40,391 nt of DNA. It comes from Streptomyces sp. SM10. GTDB lineage: Bacteria > Actinomycetota > Actinomycetes > Streptomycetales > Streptomycetaceae. The stretch lies in NCBI RefSeq assembly GCF_002910915.1, contig NZ_NEUF01000134.1:1-40391 (forward strand), given 5' to 3'. Both the position numbers and the translations under genes were made by a program. Below the pieces are notes generated by a model. That model was given only the letters and a program-made list of their open reading frames with translations, was not told the origin of the DNA and ran no database searches. Positions 7,402 to 16,467 of the stretch are shown here, piece by piece. The first letter of the stretch is position 1. Every line of letters begins with the position of its first letter.

Positions 7402-8856
7402 ATGAACTCCCCAACGACCCCCGCGCGTCACCGCGTTCTCGTCTGCCTGCTCCCGATGGTGTGGACACTGGCTCTCGGCCTTTGGGGACTGTCCCGGCAG
7501 GACAGCGTGTGGCGGGACGAAGCGGCCACCTGGCAGGTGGCCCAACGCTCCACGGCCGAGATATGGAGCATGCTGGGGAACGTCGATGTCGTACATGGCT
7601 GCTATTACCTCTTCATGCACGGATTGTTCGAATATTTCGGCCCCAGCACCACCACACTGCGGTTGCCTTCGGTGCTGGCCACAGCAGTGGCGGCTGCCTG
7701 CGTGGCAGCCATCGGACACCGGCTAGCCGGACTTTCCGTGGGCCTGGCGGGGGGACTGGCGTTCGGGCTCCTCCCCGCCGTGCAGTTCTATCTCCAGGAG
7801 GGCCGCCCGTACGCGCTGGTCGCGGCCGGAGCCGGAATCTCGACCCTGCTGCTCGTGACCGCGCTGCAGGGGCGCACTCAGATGCCGCACTGGTTCGCCT
7901 ACGGTGGGACGGTCCTGGCGTGCGGGCTGCTGAACTGGCTCTCGCTGATGATCCTGCCGGCGCACTTGCTCACGCTGCTCTGGACGCGACCCACGCTCCG
8001 CATATCCGTACGCTGGGCAGCCGCTTCCGCGGCCGCGACGGCGTGTGTACTGCCCCTGATGCTCTTCAGTCACAGCCAGTCCGTACAGGTCTCATGGATC
8101 CCGCCATTGACCTGGCACATGCTGATCGGACCGACGGTCCTTCTGCTGATCGGCGGCATCGGAGCCGCACTGGATCGGCCCAGGGCGGGCCACCTGTCGG
8201 TTGCGGCCGTCGGACTCCCCCTGCTGGCCGTACCACAACTCGGCCTGGCCGGCCTCTCCCTGATTCAGCCACTGTTCTTGGACCGGTACATACTCTTCAG
8301 CCTGCTGGGACTGGCGCTGCTGATCGGTTCGATCATCGGCTCGGCCGTACAAGCAGCCGCCCCCAGGTTCCCGAGGGCATCGAGGTGGATTCTCCCCGCA
8401 GTGGTCGCCCTCGCGGTGATGGCGCTGCTGCCGCAGGCGCTGGCAAAACGCTCGCCGGCAAGCCGGGTGGACGACGTCCTGGCGGCGGCGTCAGAAGTAC
8501 GGCTGATGAACGAACCTGGAAGTGCAGTGCTCTTCATCCCGTCGGCCCGGCGGGACACCAAATCCGTCTCACCCAGCGCCTTTGCCGGCCTGCGGGACAT
8601 CGCTCTGGCACAGAGCCCGGAGGAATCCGGAACACTCAAGGGTGTGGAAGTAGACCCGGACCAGATTCGCGCCGCAATGCTTGCCCAGCACAGAATCGTG
8701 CTGGTAACAGACGCATCTCAAGTGGCAAAACCGGTGACAGCCAAGCGGGACAAACTCAAGACCTCCGTGCTGACGACGTACTTCACGGTAGTAGCCGACG
8801 AGCAGGTCCGCGGCAGGCGGGTAACGGCCTACGAGCGACGCGCAGCACCTCACTGA
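7402..8856 (+). CDS. multi-spanning GT-C fold glycosyltransferase (PMT/GT39-like)
   Basis: A membrane protein of about 484 aa with 10 or more hydrophobic segments. Right after the first segment comes QDSVWRDEAATWQVAQRS; an acidic pair in the first external loop is the catalytic mark of GT-C glycosyltransferases that use polyprenyl-phosphate sugars. The loop further on with HGCYYLFMHGLFEYFG fits the same group. After about residue 370 there is a soluble extracytoplasmic tail. It may glycosylate exported proteins or cell-wall polymers. The start is uncertain: ATG 7402 begins just before the first membrane segment, while ATG 7360 and an earlier start at 7312 are also open; none has a strong ribosome binding site. 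No neighbour suggests a substrate. Confidence 0.75.
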   Translation: MNSPTTPARHRVLVCLLPMVWTLALGLWGLSRQDSVWRDEAATWQVAQRSTAEIWSMLGNVDVVHGCYYLFMHGLFEYFGPSTTTLRLPSVLATAVAAACVAAIGHRLAGLSVGLAGGLAFGLLPAVQFYLQEGRPYALVAAGAGISTLLLVTALQGRTQMPHWFAYGGTVLACGLLNWLSLMILPAHLLTLLWTRPTLRISVRWAAASAAATACVLPLMLFSHSQSVQVSWIPPLTWHMLIGPTVLLLIGGIGAALDRPRAGHLSVAAVGLPLLAVPQLGLAGLSLIQPLFLDRYILFSLLGLALLIGSIIGSAVQAAAPRFPRASRWILPAVVALAVMALLPQALAKRSPASRVDDVLAAASEVRLMNEPGSAVLFIPSARRDTKSVSPSAFAGLRDIALAQSPEESGTLKGVEVDPDQIRAAMLAQHRIVLVTDASQVAKPVTAKRDKLKTSVLTTYFTVVADEQVRGRRVTAYERRAAPH

Positions 8857-9211
8857 CCCCAACAGCGCAGCAGCTCATGCCCGGCCCCGGTATGGGAGAC
8901 AGGAGCCGGTCCTGACCGCTTGGTGGTCGAGACCGAGGCCTGCGTCTGAAATGGCGTATGCGCCTCCCAGATGCCAGCGTGTAAACGGCCGTCCCCTGTG
9001 GTGACAGCAGGCGGCTGCCCCGTCCTGTCGGCAGCTTCGGTCCGACCACCCGCCTCACCGCTGATCTCTGGCTCGCTGGCCAATGGGCCACCACAACCGA
9101 CACCGTCGGGCGATTTTGAGACTGCCCGCGCCCCGCAAGAAGCGATCCGGCTCCCGGTCTCTCTGACGCGAAAGCCCCGGCTGGTCGGGGAGCCAGCCGG
9201 GGCAGCTATGA
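8857..9211. other. intergenic region with a strong hairpin
   Basis: No gene recognised. Near its end lies a perfect 11-bp hairpin, GCCCCGGCTGG (9174-9184) and CCAGCCGGGGC (9193-9203), loop of 8. It has no T run but is a typical Streptomyces terminator shape and could end the glycosyltransferase transcript, though it sits 320 bp downstream. It may instead have ended the gene that stood here before the FG-GAP fragment was joined. Confidence 0.55.
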
Positions 9212-10024
9212 GTGTGGGTCCGGAGAGCGGTCGGCGTCCCCGGCGCGAAGATCAGCCACCGCGGCGACTGGACCCACGATGGCTACGAAGACCTCATCAC
9301 GCTGCGCAGCGAATCCGCCACCAGCCGCCTGTGGATGCATCCGAACACCGGCACCGGCTACGCCCGTGCCGACTGCGTCACCGGCGAGCAGGCCCAGGAA
9401 CTGGGCGTCTACGACCCCGCCAACAACCACTGGTCCACCGGCGCCAAGCAGATCCTCGCGGTCGGCGACGTCGGCGGCGGAACCGACACGGACACCGACG
9501 GCGACGGCGACGGCACCGAAGACGTTCCCGGCTACCCGGACATCATCGTCAACGACGGTGAATACATCTGGCGCTACTACGGCAACCGCGATCTGCGCCT
9601 CGGCAGCGACCGCGACCCCGTCCTCCTTGCCGGCCCCGACGATCCCATCGCCTCAGGCGACTCCAAGGTCAACGAGGTGACGCTCGCGGCCCCCGGCGAC
9701 TTCAACGGCGACGGACAGGCCGATCTCGTCGTCCGCCACGACCGCCCAGATGTCGGCGGGCTTTACGTCTTCCACAGGCATGAGGACGACTACGGCTACG
9801 ACATCAGCGTCAGCGACCGTTCCGAGATCGGAGCCAACTGGAGCACAAGCACCGTGCCCCAGTTCACCGCCGCACCCGACGCCCAGAACAACGGCAAGTT
9901 CGACCTCTGGGCCACCACACCCAACTCCGGACGCCTCCGCTTCTTCGCCGACTACACCACAGCCGGACACACCGCAGTACTTATCGCATCCGAAGAACTG
10001 GCCGGCTACCAAGCCATCAGCTGA
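9212..10024 (+). pseudogene. FG-GAP/VCBS-repeat secreted protein, C-terminal fragment
   Basis: About 270 residues carry FG-GAP type repeats: GDWTHDGYEDLITLR, YPDIIVNDGEYIWRYYGN and APGDFNGDGQADLVVRHD. The DFNGDGQADL segment and the acidic run DTDTDGDGDGT are calcium-binding loops of the beta-propeller. Such repeats normally form the C-terminal half of large secreted proteins. Here there is no signal peptide, and the open frame begins only about 9 bp after a hairpin, with no ribosome binding site before the GTG. I conclude the 5' part is missing, so it is probably silent. A downstream hairpin (10040-10068) is retained. Confidence 0.75.
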
Positions 10025-10039
10025 ACCAGTCCCGACACC

Positions 10040-10068
10040 CGTGGCCTCGGCGCTCTGCCGGGGCCACG
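10040..10068 (+). terminator. hairpin terminator after the FG-GAP fragment
   Basis: CGTGGCCTCGGC (10040-10051) pairs with GCCGGGGCCACG (10057-10068), with one G-U pair and a loop of 5, 16 bp after the stop codon. No T run follows; GC-rich hairpins without a T run are common terminators in Streptomyces. Confidence 0.7.
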
Positions 10069-10291
10069 CTCCGTTTGGGCAGACCCGACGGGTCCCGACA
10101 AACGCCAGTACCTCCCCGGCGAAGATGCCCTCTTCGCCACCAGGAGAACAACGGGGCCAGAAAGGTGGATCACCAGGACATCTCGCCGCCCAGATGGCAG
10201 CCGTGGGACCGCGCCACTCCGCTCCCTCGGGCAAGCGCCGCAAAAGGCCAGGTCAGAGGCATCTGAAGTGATCTGACACGCTGCGACAGCG

Positions 10292-10381
10292 GGTCAGTAC
10301 CGCACCGTACCCGGTTAGTACCGCACGGAAAACAGCCGTGAAATTCACGTTTCCGCAGGTCAGAACGTTTCCGCAGGGTCA
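10292..10381. repeat. two sets of short direct repeats beside a tRNA remnant
   Basis: GGTCAGTACCGCAC (10292-10305) recurs as GGTTAGTACCGCAC (10313-10326), 21 bp apart start to start. ACGTTTCCGCAGGTCA (10347-10362) recurs as ACGTTTCCGCAGGGTCA (10365-10381), 18 bp apart. The spacing of about two helical turns and the position next to a tRNA 3' end suggest protein-binding repeats of an attachment site, such as arm-type integrase or excisionase sites. That role is inferred; no integrase gene is present in the window. Confidence 0.5.
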
Positions 10382-10384
10382 AAC

Positions 10385-10415
10385 TGGTGGGGCGGGTGGG
10401 ACTCGAACCCATCCA
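10385..10415 (-). pseudogene. tRNA 3'-end fragment, likely attachment-site scar
   Basis: On the minus strand the sequence ends ATGGGTTCGAGTCCCAC followed by CCGCCCCACCA: a T-arm with the universal TTCGAGT loop, a 7-nt acceptor strand, the discriminator A and an encoded CCA. The T stem has one A-C mismatch. I searched the preceding 100 bases for the partner acceptor strand GGGGCGG and for D and anticodon arms and found none, so only the 3' quarter of a tRNA is present. Integrative elements copy exactly this part into their attachment sites. The amino acid identity cannot be told. Confidence 0.55.
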
Positions 10416-11133
10416 AGTGACGCCTCTCACCTGCAACGATGCCAGAACAACGGACAAAGCACCCCGTTTCCGTCCGCCTGGATCCCGCTCGATCCGACTG
10501 CAACGGGAACCGTGCGGCGTTCGCCGCACCACCGCTTCACGAGCGTTCCCCTCTAGGAAGCGCCGGCAGCTGCGCGCCGCTCGCAGTCAGCGACCTCCCG
10601 CGATCTTAGGCATGTTGACCCATCGCCCCAAACAGCGATCCAATTACTCTCCGTAATGATGGCGCGCAGCTTTGACTACTCGGCAGGCGGCGCAAAGTAC
10701 GCCTTGATCCCAGCCTCTGCGGGAGGCGGGTGGCCGGGTGCGACGTGCGAAGGGGCGTTCGGCGCTTCGCACGTCGGGCCGGAGTCCCGCGTTGCCCGCT
10801 GTCGAACCCACTGCGCGAAGCGGGCAGAGACGCGGCCCGTGCCGCCCGGTGTCTGAGCGCCAAGGCGAGAGCGGATCGGGCGTTACCACCGCACCTGTCG
10901 CAACGTCCCGCTCCCATCGAGCGTCACAGCACCCTCCCCTCCTCGTGTAGCCGGCCATCTCGGCTCTCACGGGCAATCGGCGGCGAGCACCGCCGTGCTG
11001 CCGCCGATCATCACCGCGTTCACACCGTCCGTCACGTGGCCGTCGTCAGCCCGAGGTCGGCTGGTGGCACACTCTCCGCAGAGTGCTGTGGTGCACTTCG
11101 GCCGACCCTAAATGTCCCAGGCAGACAGCTGTC
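10416..11133. other. long intergenic region with hairpins
   Basis: No gene is recognised here. Two clear inverted repeats are present: GTGCGGCG-TT-CGCCGCAC (10512-10529), and CGACGTGCGAAG (10741-10752) with CTTCGCACGTCG (10765-10776), a 12-bp stem with a 12-nt loop. The open frames across it on both strands have no family resemblance and look like high-GC artefacts. The junction between the tRNA scar and the phosphate/arsenic island probably falls in this stretch. Confidence 0.5.
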
Positions 11134-13200
11134 TCAGCTGCGACGCCTGTCGGCCCACACAGTGACGACCGACGGACGCGGGATGGATCCCGGCCCGTCG
11201 GGCCAGACCGACGCGGGCTTCTCTGCCGTGGCGCCGTCGGCTTCACCGGGGTGCTGGGCAGCGATGAGGATGCGGTCCTCGGTGATGATCGGGCCGCAGG
11301 TCTCCGCCGCCTTGGGGACGGTGAGGAACTGCTTGACGAGTCCGCGGTGCGGTCCCTTGACGGGGACGACGAACAGGCCGTCGTTGGAGCCGAGCGCATT
11401 GCCGTCGGTGGCGAGCCACAGGTTGCCGTGTTCGTCGAAGGCGATGTTGTCCGGGCAGGAGATGGGGCTGACCTCGAACTTGTCGTAACCAGCGAAGTAC
11501 GTCGACGGGTCGGCCGGGTCGCCGCAGACCAGCATGAGCCGCCAGCGGAACGATGTCGCTCCCGCGTCGGAATGGCGCTCGTCCAGTTCCAGAATGTGGC
11601 CGTGCTTGTTTCCGGAGCGGGGGTTGGCCTCGTCGGGGCCGGCCTTGCCTGCCTTGCCGCGGTCGGAGTTGTTGGTGAGCGCGACGTAGAGCCTGCCAGT
11701 GTGCGGGTGCGGTTCTACATCCTCCGGACGGTCCATCTTGGTGGCGCCCGCCTTGTCTGCGGCGAGGCGGGTGAAGATGTAGACCTCTTCGGCTGTCATG
11801 CCGGGAACGAAGGAGCGGCTGCCGCTGGCGAGCGGGATCCACGTTCCGCCGCCGTCGAAGGCTCCGTCTTCGGGGAGTTTGCCAGTGCCGTCGATCTCGG
11901 CCGCCGATGAGTCGCCTGTGAACTTGGCGACGTAAAGCGTCCCCTCGTCGAGGAGGCCCATGTTGTGTTCACGCGCCGAGCGGCTGGTGCCCTTCTTGAC
12001 CCGGTCCGTCGAGACGTACTTGTAGAGGTAGTCGAAGCGCTCGTCGTCGCCCATATAGAGGGCCACGCGGCCGTCGTCGGTCAAGCGGGGTTCGGCGGCC
12101 TCGTGCTTGAAGCGGCCCAGTGCCGTGCGCTTGCGCGGGGTGGACTGCGGATCGTACGGGTCGACCTCGATGATCCAGCCATGCCGGTTGGGCTCGTTGG
12201 GCTCCCTGGCGATGTCGAAGCGGGAGTCGAAGCGCTCCCATTTGCGCTGGCTCGTACCGGTCGGCAGGCCGTAGCGGGCGAGGCGCTGCTTGGCCAAGGG
12301 TTCGGTGACGGCGCCGGCGTTGGCGAAGTACTGGTTGAAGTTCTCCTCGCCGGACAGGACGGTGCCCCAGGGGGTGACGCCACCGCCGCAGTTGTTCAGG
12401 GTGCCCAGAACGGTGCGCCCGGTCGGGTCGGCGCTGGTCTTGAGCAGGTCACTGCCTGCGGCCGGCCCGGTGAGCCGGAAGGGGGTGGTGGCGGTGATGC
12501 GTCGGTTGAGACTGTCGCCGGTCACCGGCCACAGCCGTCCTGAATCGTGGTCGCCGTGGACCACGACGACGCTCAGTCCGTGGGCGGCCCAGGCGGTCTC
12601 GACCTGCTCGCGCGTGGGATTGGCGGGGTCGTAGTCGAAGAACATGATCTCTTCGTTGGTGTACTCGTGGTTGACGACCAGCAGGTGATGCCTGTGCCGG
12701 TGCGGCAGGTCCAGGAGCGCCATGTAGTCGCAGTTGTAGCCGAACTGGCGAGCCTGGCTCCTCACGCTCTGCCGGTGGGCGTCGAAGCGCGGGGCACCAG
12801 GGAGGATCGGGTCGCCCCAGCGGATGACGACCTGTTGCGCGTATCCGGGTGGCACGGTGACGGCGTCTGCGGTGTTCGGCGGAACCGATTCGAAGCGCAG
12901 GCCCCGAGGGAGGTGTTCGCGGCCGGGGCGCGGCGTGGCCGCCGCCGCCGAGGTAAGGGATGCCGCACCGGCAGCCGTGCCCAGGGCGAGGACCGCACTG
13001 CTTTTGAGGACGCCCCGGCGGGAGAGGGCCTGGCGGGCGATGTCACCGAAGTAGGTGTTGAGAGACCGGTTGGGTTCGTCGTGCGAGCAAGCGTCTCCGC
13101 ACCGGTAGCGGCACGTCAACGCGGAGCGGGCGGTGTTGTGCGAGGGAAGCAGGGGAAGCTGCCCTGATCTTGCAGTGCTGTCGCCGGGCTGATCAAGCAC
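11134..13200 (-). CDS. phoX: Tat-exported alkaline phosphatase, PhoX family (DUF839)
   Basis: A 688 aa secreted phosphatase that releases inorganic phosphate from organic esters outside the cell; PhoX enzymes use calcium and iron. A Tat signal is seen at about residues 58-90 (SRRGVLKSSAVLALGTAAG, ending in Ala-rich sequence), after an unusually long leader with CRYRCGDAC that Streptomyces PhoX proteins share. The catalytic body shows SGEENFNQYF, HGWIIEVDPYDP, RFKHEAAEPRL, EDVEPHPHTGRLYVALTNNS and SCPDNIAFDEHGNLWLATDG. I place the start at the GTG at 13200, preceded by GGAGGA with 4 bp spacing; an upstream GTG at 13242 lacks a site. It is divergent from pstS across a 370-bp region with operator-like repeats, which ties it to phosphate uptake in this island. 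Confidence 0.92.
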   Translation of the reverse strand: MLDQPGDSTARSGQLPLLPSHNTARSALTCRYRCGDACSHDEPNRSLNTYFGDIARQALSRRGVLKSSAVLALGTAAGAASLTSAAAATPRPGREHLPRGLRFESVPPNTADAVTVPPGYAQQVVIRWGDPILPGAPRFDAHRQSVRSQARQFGYNCDYMALLDLPHRHRHHLLVVNHEYTNEEIMFFDYDPANPTREQVETAWAAHGLSVVVVHGDHDSGRLWPVTGDSLNRRITATTPFRLTGPAAGSDLLKTSADPTGRTVLGTLNNCGGGVTPWGTVLSGEENFNQYFANAGAVTEPLAKQRLARYGLPTGTSQRKWERFDSRFDIAREPNEPNRHGWIIEVDPYDPQSTPRKRTALGRFKHEAAEPRLTDDGRVALYMGDDERFDYLYKYVSTDRVKKGTSRSAREHNMGLLDEGTLYVAKFTGDSSAAEIDGTGKLPEDGAFDGGGTWIPLASGSRSFVPGMTAEEVYIFTRLAADKAGATKMDRPEDVEPHPHTGRLYVALTNNSDRGKAGKAGPDEANPRSGNKHGHILELDERHSDAGATSFRWRLMLVCGDPADPSTYFAGYDKFEVSPISCPDNIAFDEHGNLWLATDGNALGSNDGLFVVPVKGPHRGLVKQFLTVPKAAETCGPIITEDRILIAAQHPGEADGATAEKPASVWPDGPGSIPRPSVVTVWADRRRS

Positions 13201-13245
13201 GTTGTCCTCCACGTGGGGCAGGTACAGGCGGGAAATGATCACCCA

Positions 13246-13475
13246 ATAGATAGGCGCTCATCGATTCACGACGGTAGACGCGCCCACCCTGGAGCCAAAC
13301 GGCCAACTGGTGAACAGAGCCCCAACAGTGGCCACGCGGGAGTAACGCCCATCGTGAGCCGTGGGGTTGCAGCCGAGTTCGGCCCACCACGCTTCATCAT
13401 GATCCATCTATATAGATGACTGACTATCATTCATCGCCGTGGACCCTTCCGTACACCGTCCATTCATATAGACGC
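13246..13475. promoter_or_regulatory. phoX-pstS divergent control region with ATAG-type operator motifs
   Basis: Three related elements lie here: ATAGATAGGCG (13246-13256), a perfect 14-bp palindrome CATCTATATAGATG (13405-13418) and CATATAGACGC (13465-13475). The same ATAG[A/G]CG core recurs before the arsR1, arsR3 and flavoprotein genes of this window. A single GTTCACC heptamer (minus strand, 13309-13315) resembles half of a Streptomyces PHO box, but I find no proper direct-repeat PHO box. Binding by an ArsR protein is inferred from motif sharing only. Confidence 0.5.
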
Positions 13476-13567
13476 GCTTCGATCTAAGTGTCCGACCGGC
13501 GCACACCGCGCCCCTCATCCGTATCGCCCCGCCGGACTTGCCGGCAGACACGAGGATCGAGAGTCAC

Positions 13568-14548
13568 GTGAACATTCCCACTTCGTTGCGCCGGGTCAGG
13601 GTTCCGCTGGCATTGACCGCGGCTGTGATGCTTGCCGCGAGCGCGTGCGGCGGCGCCGAGGCAGGATCCTCAGGCAGTGGTGACGGGGACAAGCTGGCCG
13701 GCACCATCAAGGTGGACGGCTCCAGCACGGTGGCCCCGCTCTCCACGGTGGCGGCGCAGCTGTTCCAGTCCGAGAACTCGGGCGTCAAGGTCACGGTCGG
13801 CACTTCCGGCACCGGCGGCGGCTTCGAGAAGTTCTGCGCCGGGGAGACCGACATCTCCAACGCCTCGCGTCCGATCAAGGACGAGGAGAAGGCGGCCTGC
13901 GAGAAGAAGGGCGTCAAGTTCGAGGAGTTCTCGGTCGCCAACGACGGCCTGTCGGTTGTGGTGAGCAAGGACAACGACTTCGCGGACTGCCTGACCGTCG
14001 AGCAGCTGAAGAAGATCTGGGAGCCGGGCTCCAAGGTGAACAACTGGAATCAGGTCGACCCGAAGTTCCCGAACCAGAAGCTGGAACTGTTCGGCGCCGG
14101 CACCGACTCGGGCACCTTCGACTACTTCACCGACGCCATCAACGGTGAGGAAGGGGCCTCCCGTACGGACTACAGCCCGAGCGAGGACGACAACGTCACC
14201 GTTCAGGGCGTGTCCGGCTCCAAGGGCGGCATGGGCTACTTCGGCCTGTCCTACTTCGAGGAGAACAAGGACAAGCTCAAGGCTCTGAAGATCGACGGCG
14301 GCGACGGCTGCGTGGCACCGGAGATCAAGACCGTGCAGGACGGCAGCTACAAGCCGCTCTCCAGGCCGCTGTTCATCTACCCCAAGGCCAGCTCGCTGGA
14401 CAAGAAGGAGGTGGAGGCGTTCGTCGAGTACTACGTCGAGAACAACGCCACCATCGCCGAGAAGTCCCAGTTCGTACCGCTGAACGCGGAGCAGGAGACC
14501 GAGCTGAAGAAGGACCTCGAAACACTGCGGGAGCAGCACAAGTCATGA
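13568..14548 (+). CDS. pstS: phosphate ABC transporter substrate-binding lipoprotein PstS
   Basis: PstS binds phosphate outside the membrane and delivers it to PstCA, 326 aa. A lipoprotein signal ends in AASAC with the lipidated Cys near residue 25. The binding site motifs are DGSSTVAPLST, GTSGTGGGFEKFC with SNASRPIKDEE, and the later AGTDSGTFDYF; these Thr/Ser/Asp/Arg residues coordinate the phosphate. The GTG at 13568 starts directly before the positively charged leader; the longer frame from 13538 has no role for its extra ten residues. First gene of pstSCAB, overlapping pstC by 4 bp (ATGA). Its location in an arsenic cluster suggests a version that favours phosphate over arsenate, which the sequence alone cannot show. 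Confidence 0.95.
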   Translation: MNIPTSLRRVRVPLALTAAVMLAASACGGAEAGSSGSGDGDKLAGTIKVDGSSTVAPLSTVAAQLFQSENSGVKVTVGTSGTGGGFEKFCAGETDISNASRPIKDEEKAACEKKGVKFEEFSVANDGLSVVVSKDNDFADCLTVEQLKKIWEPGSKVNNWNQVDPKFPNQKLELFGAGTDSGTFDYFTDAINGEEGASRTDYSPSEDDNVTVQGVSGSKGGMGYFGLSYFEENKDKLKALKIDGGDGCVAPEIKTVQDGSYKPLSRPLFIYPKASSLDKKEVEAFVEYYVENNATIAEKSQFVPLNAEQETELKKDLETLREQHKS

Positions 14549-15495
14549 GCTCCTCCTCCCTCGGGCGGAAGGCCGCTTCAGGAGGCCCCGGCTTCCTGAA
14601 GCGGTCCCAGCCGCGCTACGGCGAGAAGGCCATCAAAGTCCTACTGGTGGCCGCCTCCCTGGTCTCGGTGCTGACAACGATCGGCATCGTCATCGCCCTG
14701 ATCCCGCCGGCCATCACCTTCTTCGGGAAGGTCGACTTCGGGTCCTTCATCACCGGAACGAACTGGGCGCCGCTGTTCAAGCCGTCCTCCTTCGGCGTGA
14801 TTCCGCTGGTCACCGGCACGCTCATGGTCACGTTCATCGCGCTGCTGGTCTCCGTACCACTGGGCCTGGGCGCGGCCATCTACCTGAGCGAGTACGCCAA
14901 CGCCCGGGTGCGGAAGATCTTCAAGCCGATGCTTGAGGTCCTCGCGGGCATCCCCACCGTCGTCTACGGCTTCTTCGCGCTCAAGGCAATCACTCCCCTG
15001 CTCCAGGACATCTGGCCCGGCGACGAGGGGCCGCAGGTCTTCAACGCTCTGGCGGCCGGCTTCGTGATGGGCATCATGATCATCCCGACGATCGCGTCGC
15101 TCGCCGAGGACTCCATGAGCGCCGTGCCCCGCGCACTGCGCGACGGGGCGTTCGCCCTCGGGTCGTCCCGGATGCAGGTCTCCACCCGGGTCGTGGTCCC
15201 CGCCGCTCTCTCGGGCATCGTGGCTGCCGTCGTTCTGGGCATCTCCCGCGCGCTCGGCGAGACGATGATCGTCGCCGTCGCTGCGGGCGGCCGTCCCAAC
15301 CTGTCCTTCGACCCGCTCGAAGGCATGCAGACCATGACCGCGTTCATCGCCGCCGCCGGCATCGGAGACCTGCCCACCGGATCCATCGGCTACCAGACCA
15401 TCTTCGCGGTCGGCTCCCTGCTGTTCGTGATGACGCTGGCGATGAACCTGTTCAGCATCCGTCTCGTGCGCAAGTACCGCGAGGTCTACGAATGA
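14545..15495 (+). CDS. pstC: phosphate ABC transporter permease PstC
   Basis: One of the two membrane subunits of the Pst importer, 316 aa with six membrane segments (the first at about 28-55). The BPD_transp_1 region includes the coupling-loop sequence ALRDGAFALGSSRMQ and the EAA-like GISRALGETMIVAVAAGG, which contacts PstB. The start ATG overlaps the stop of pstS and the stop overlaps the start of pstA, so the genes are translationally coupled. Length and motifs are normal. Confidence 0.95.
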   Translation: MSSSSLGRKAASGGPGFLKRSQPRYGEKAIKVLLVAASLVSVLTTIGIVIALIPPAITFFGKVDFGSFITGTNWAPLFKPSSFGVIPLVTGTLMVTFIALLVSVPLGLGAAIYLSEYANARVRKIFKPMLEVLAGIPTVVYGFFALKAITPLLQDIWPGDEGPQVFNALAAGFVMGIMIIPTIASLAEDSMSAVPRALRDGAFALGSSRMQVSTRVVVPAALSGIVAAVVLGISRALGETMIVAVAAGGRPNLSFDPLEGMQTMTAFIAAAGIGDLPTGSIGYQTIFAVGSLLFVMTLAMNLFSIRLVRKYREVYE

Positions 15496-16403
15496 GCTCT
15501 CCCGTCATCGATCGCATCGCCGCCACCGGCACGCCCGGTGCGCCCCGCCTCAAGGGCCGCTCCACCCCTTGGCGGGAAAGGTTCTTCCACCTCAGCCTCT
15601 GGGCCTCGCTGGCGGTTGCCGTCGTCTTCCTGGCTTCCCTGCTCGCCTATGTGATCACCGAGGGCTGGCCGCGTCTGGACCCGAGGGTCTGGACGAACTT
15701 CCCCGACATCATCGATCCCGGCCAGGCGGGCGCCCAGTCGGCGATCATGGGCACGATCTGGGTGATCGCGTTCACCGCCCTGTACTGCCTGCCGACGGGC
15801 ATCCTCACGGCGATCTACCTGGAGGAGTACGCCGACCCGAACCGGTGGTGGAACCGGGCAATCGAGATCAACATCCAGAACCTCGCCGCCGTTCCGTCCA
15901 TCGTCTACGGCATCCTGGGACTCGGCGTGATTTCTCGCGGACTCGGCTTCGGACAGACCGTGCTGACGGCCTCTCTCACCCTCTCGCTCCTGGTGCTTCC
16001 AGTGGTGATCATCTCCTCGCGGGAGGCGATCCGGGCGGTTCCACAGTCCATCCGTCAGGCATCCCTGGCGCTGGGCGCGACCCAATGGCAGACCGTGCGC
16101 CGCCAGGTCCTTCCCGCAGCCGTCCCCGGCATGGCCACCGGCTCGATCCTGGCGCTGTCCCGCGCCATCGGCGAGGCAGCGCCGCTGCTGCTGCTGGGCG
16201 GACTGACGTTCATCACGTTCAACCCGACGGGTGCGCAGAGCGCCTTCACCGTGCTGCCGATCCAGATCTTCAACTGGATCAGCCAGTCCCGGTCCGAGTT
16301 CACCGCCCTCGCCTCCGCCGCCATCGTGGTCCTGCTGGTGATCCTGCTGGCGATGAACTCCGTGGCGATCTGGCTCCGCAACCGCTACTCCCGCCGCTGG
16401 TGA
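15492..16403 (+). CDS. pstA: phosphate ABC transporter permease PstA
   Basis: The second Pst membrane subunit, 303 aa, six membrane segments. The coupling motif is seen in SIRQASLALGATQWQTVRRQ and ILALSRAIGEAAPLLLLGG. It starts at an ATGA overlap with pstC. Pairing with PstC forms the translocation channel. No defects seen. Confidence 0.95.
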   Translation: MSSPVIDRIAATGTPGAPRLKGRSTPWRERFFHLSLWASLAVAVVFLASLLAYVITEGWPRLDPRVWTNFPDIIDPGQAGAQSAIMGTIWVIAFTALYCLPTGILTAIYLEEYADPNRWWNRAIEINIQNLAAVPSIVYGILGLGVISRGLGFGQTVLTASLTLSLLVLPVVIISSREAIRAVPQSIRQASLALGATQWQTVRRQVLPAAVPGMATGSILALSRAIGEAAPLLLLGGLTFITFNPTGAQSAFTVLPIQIFNWISQSRSEFTALASAAIVVLLVILLAMNSVAIWLRNRYSRRW

Positions 16404-16467
16404 CCGCCAAATGCAGCCCGCAACCCCTAGCCTCAGCACTTCAGTTGACCTTTCGCAGGAGACCGCG

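Noticed and set aside
10300..10480. Possible complete tRNA gene on the minus strand
   Set aside because: Only T-arm, acceptor 3' strand and CCA fit. No matching 5' acceptor strand, D arm or anticodon arm is found.
13243..13567. Classical PHO box for phoX and pstS
   Set aside because: Only one GTTCACC heptamer is seen, with no second repeat unit at 11-bp spacing; the ATAG motifs are more striking.
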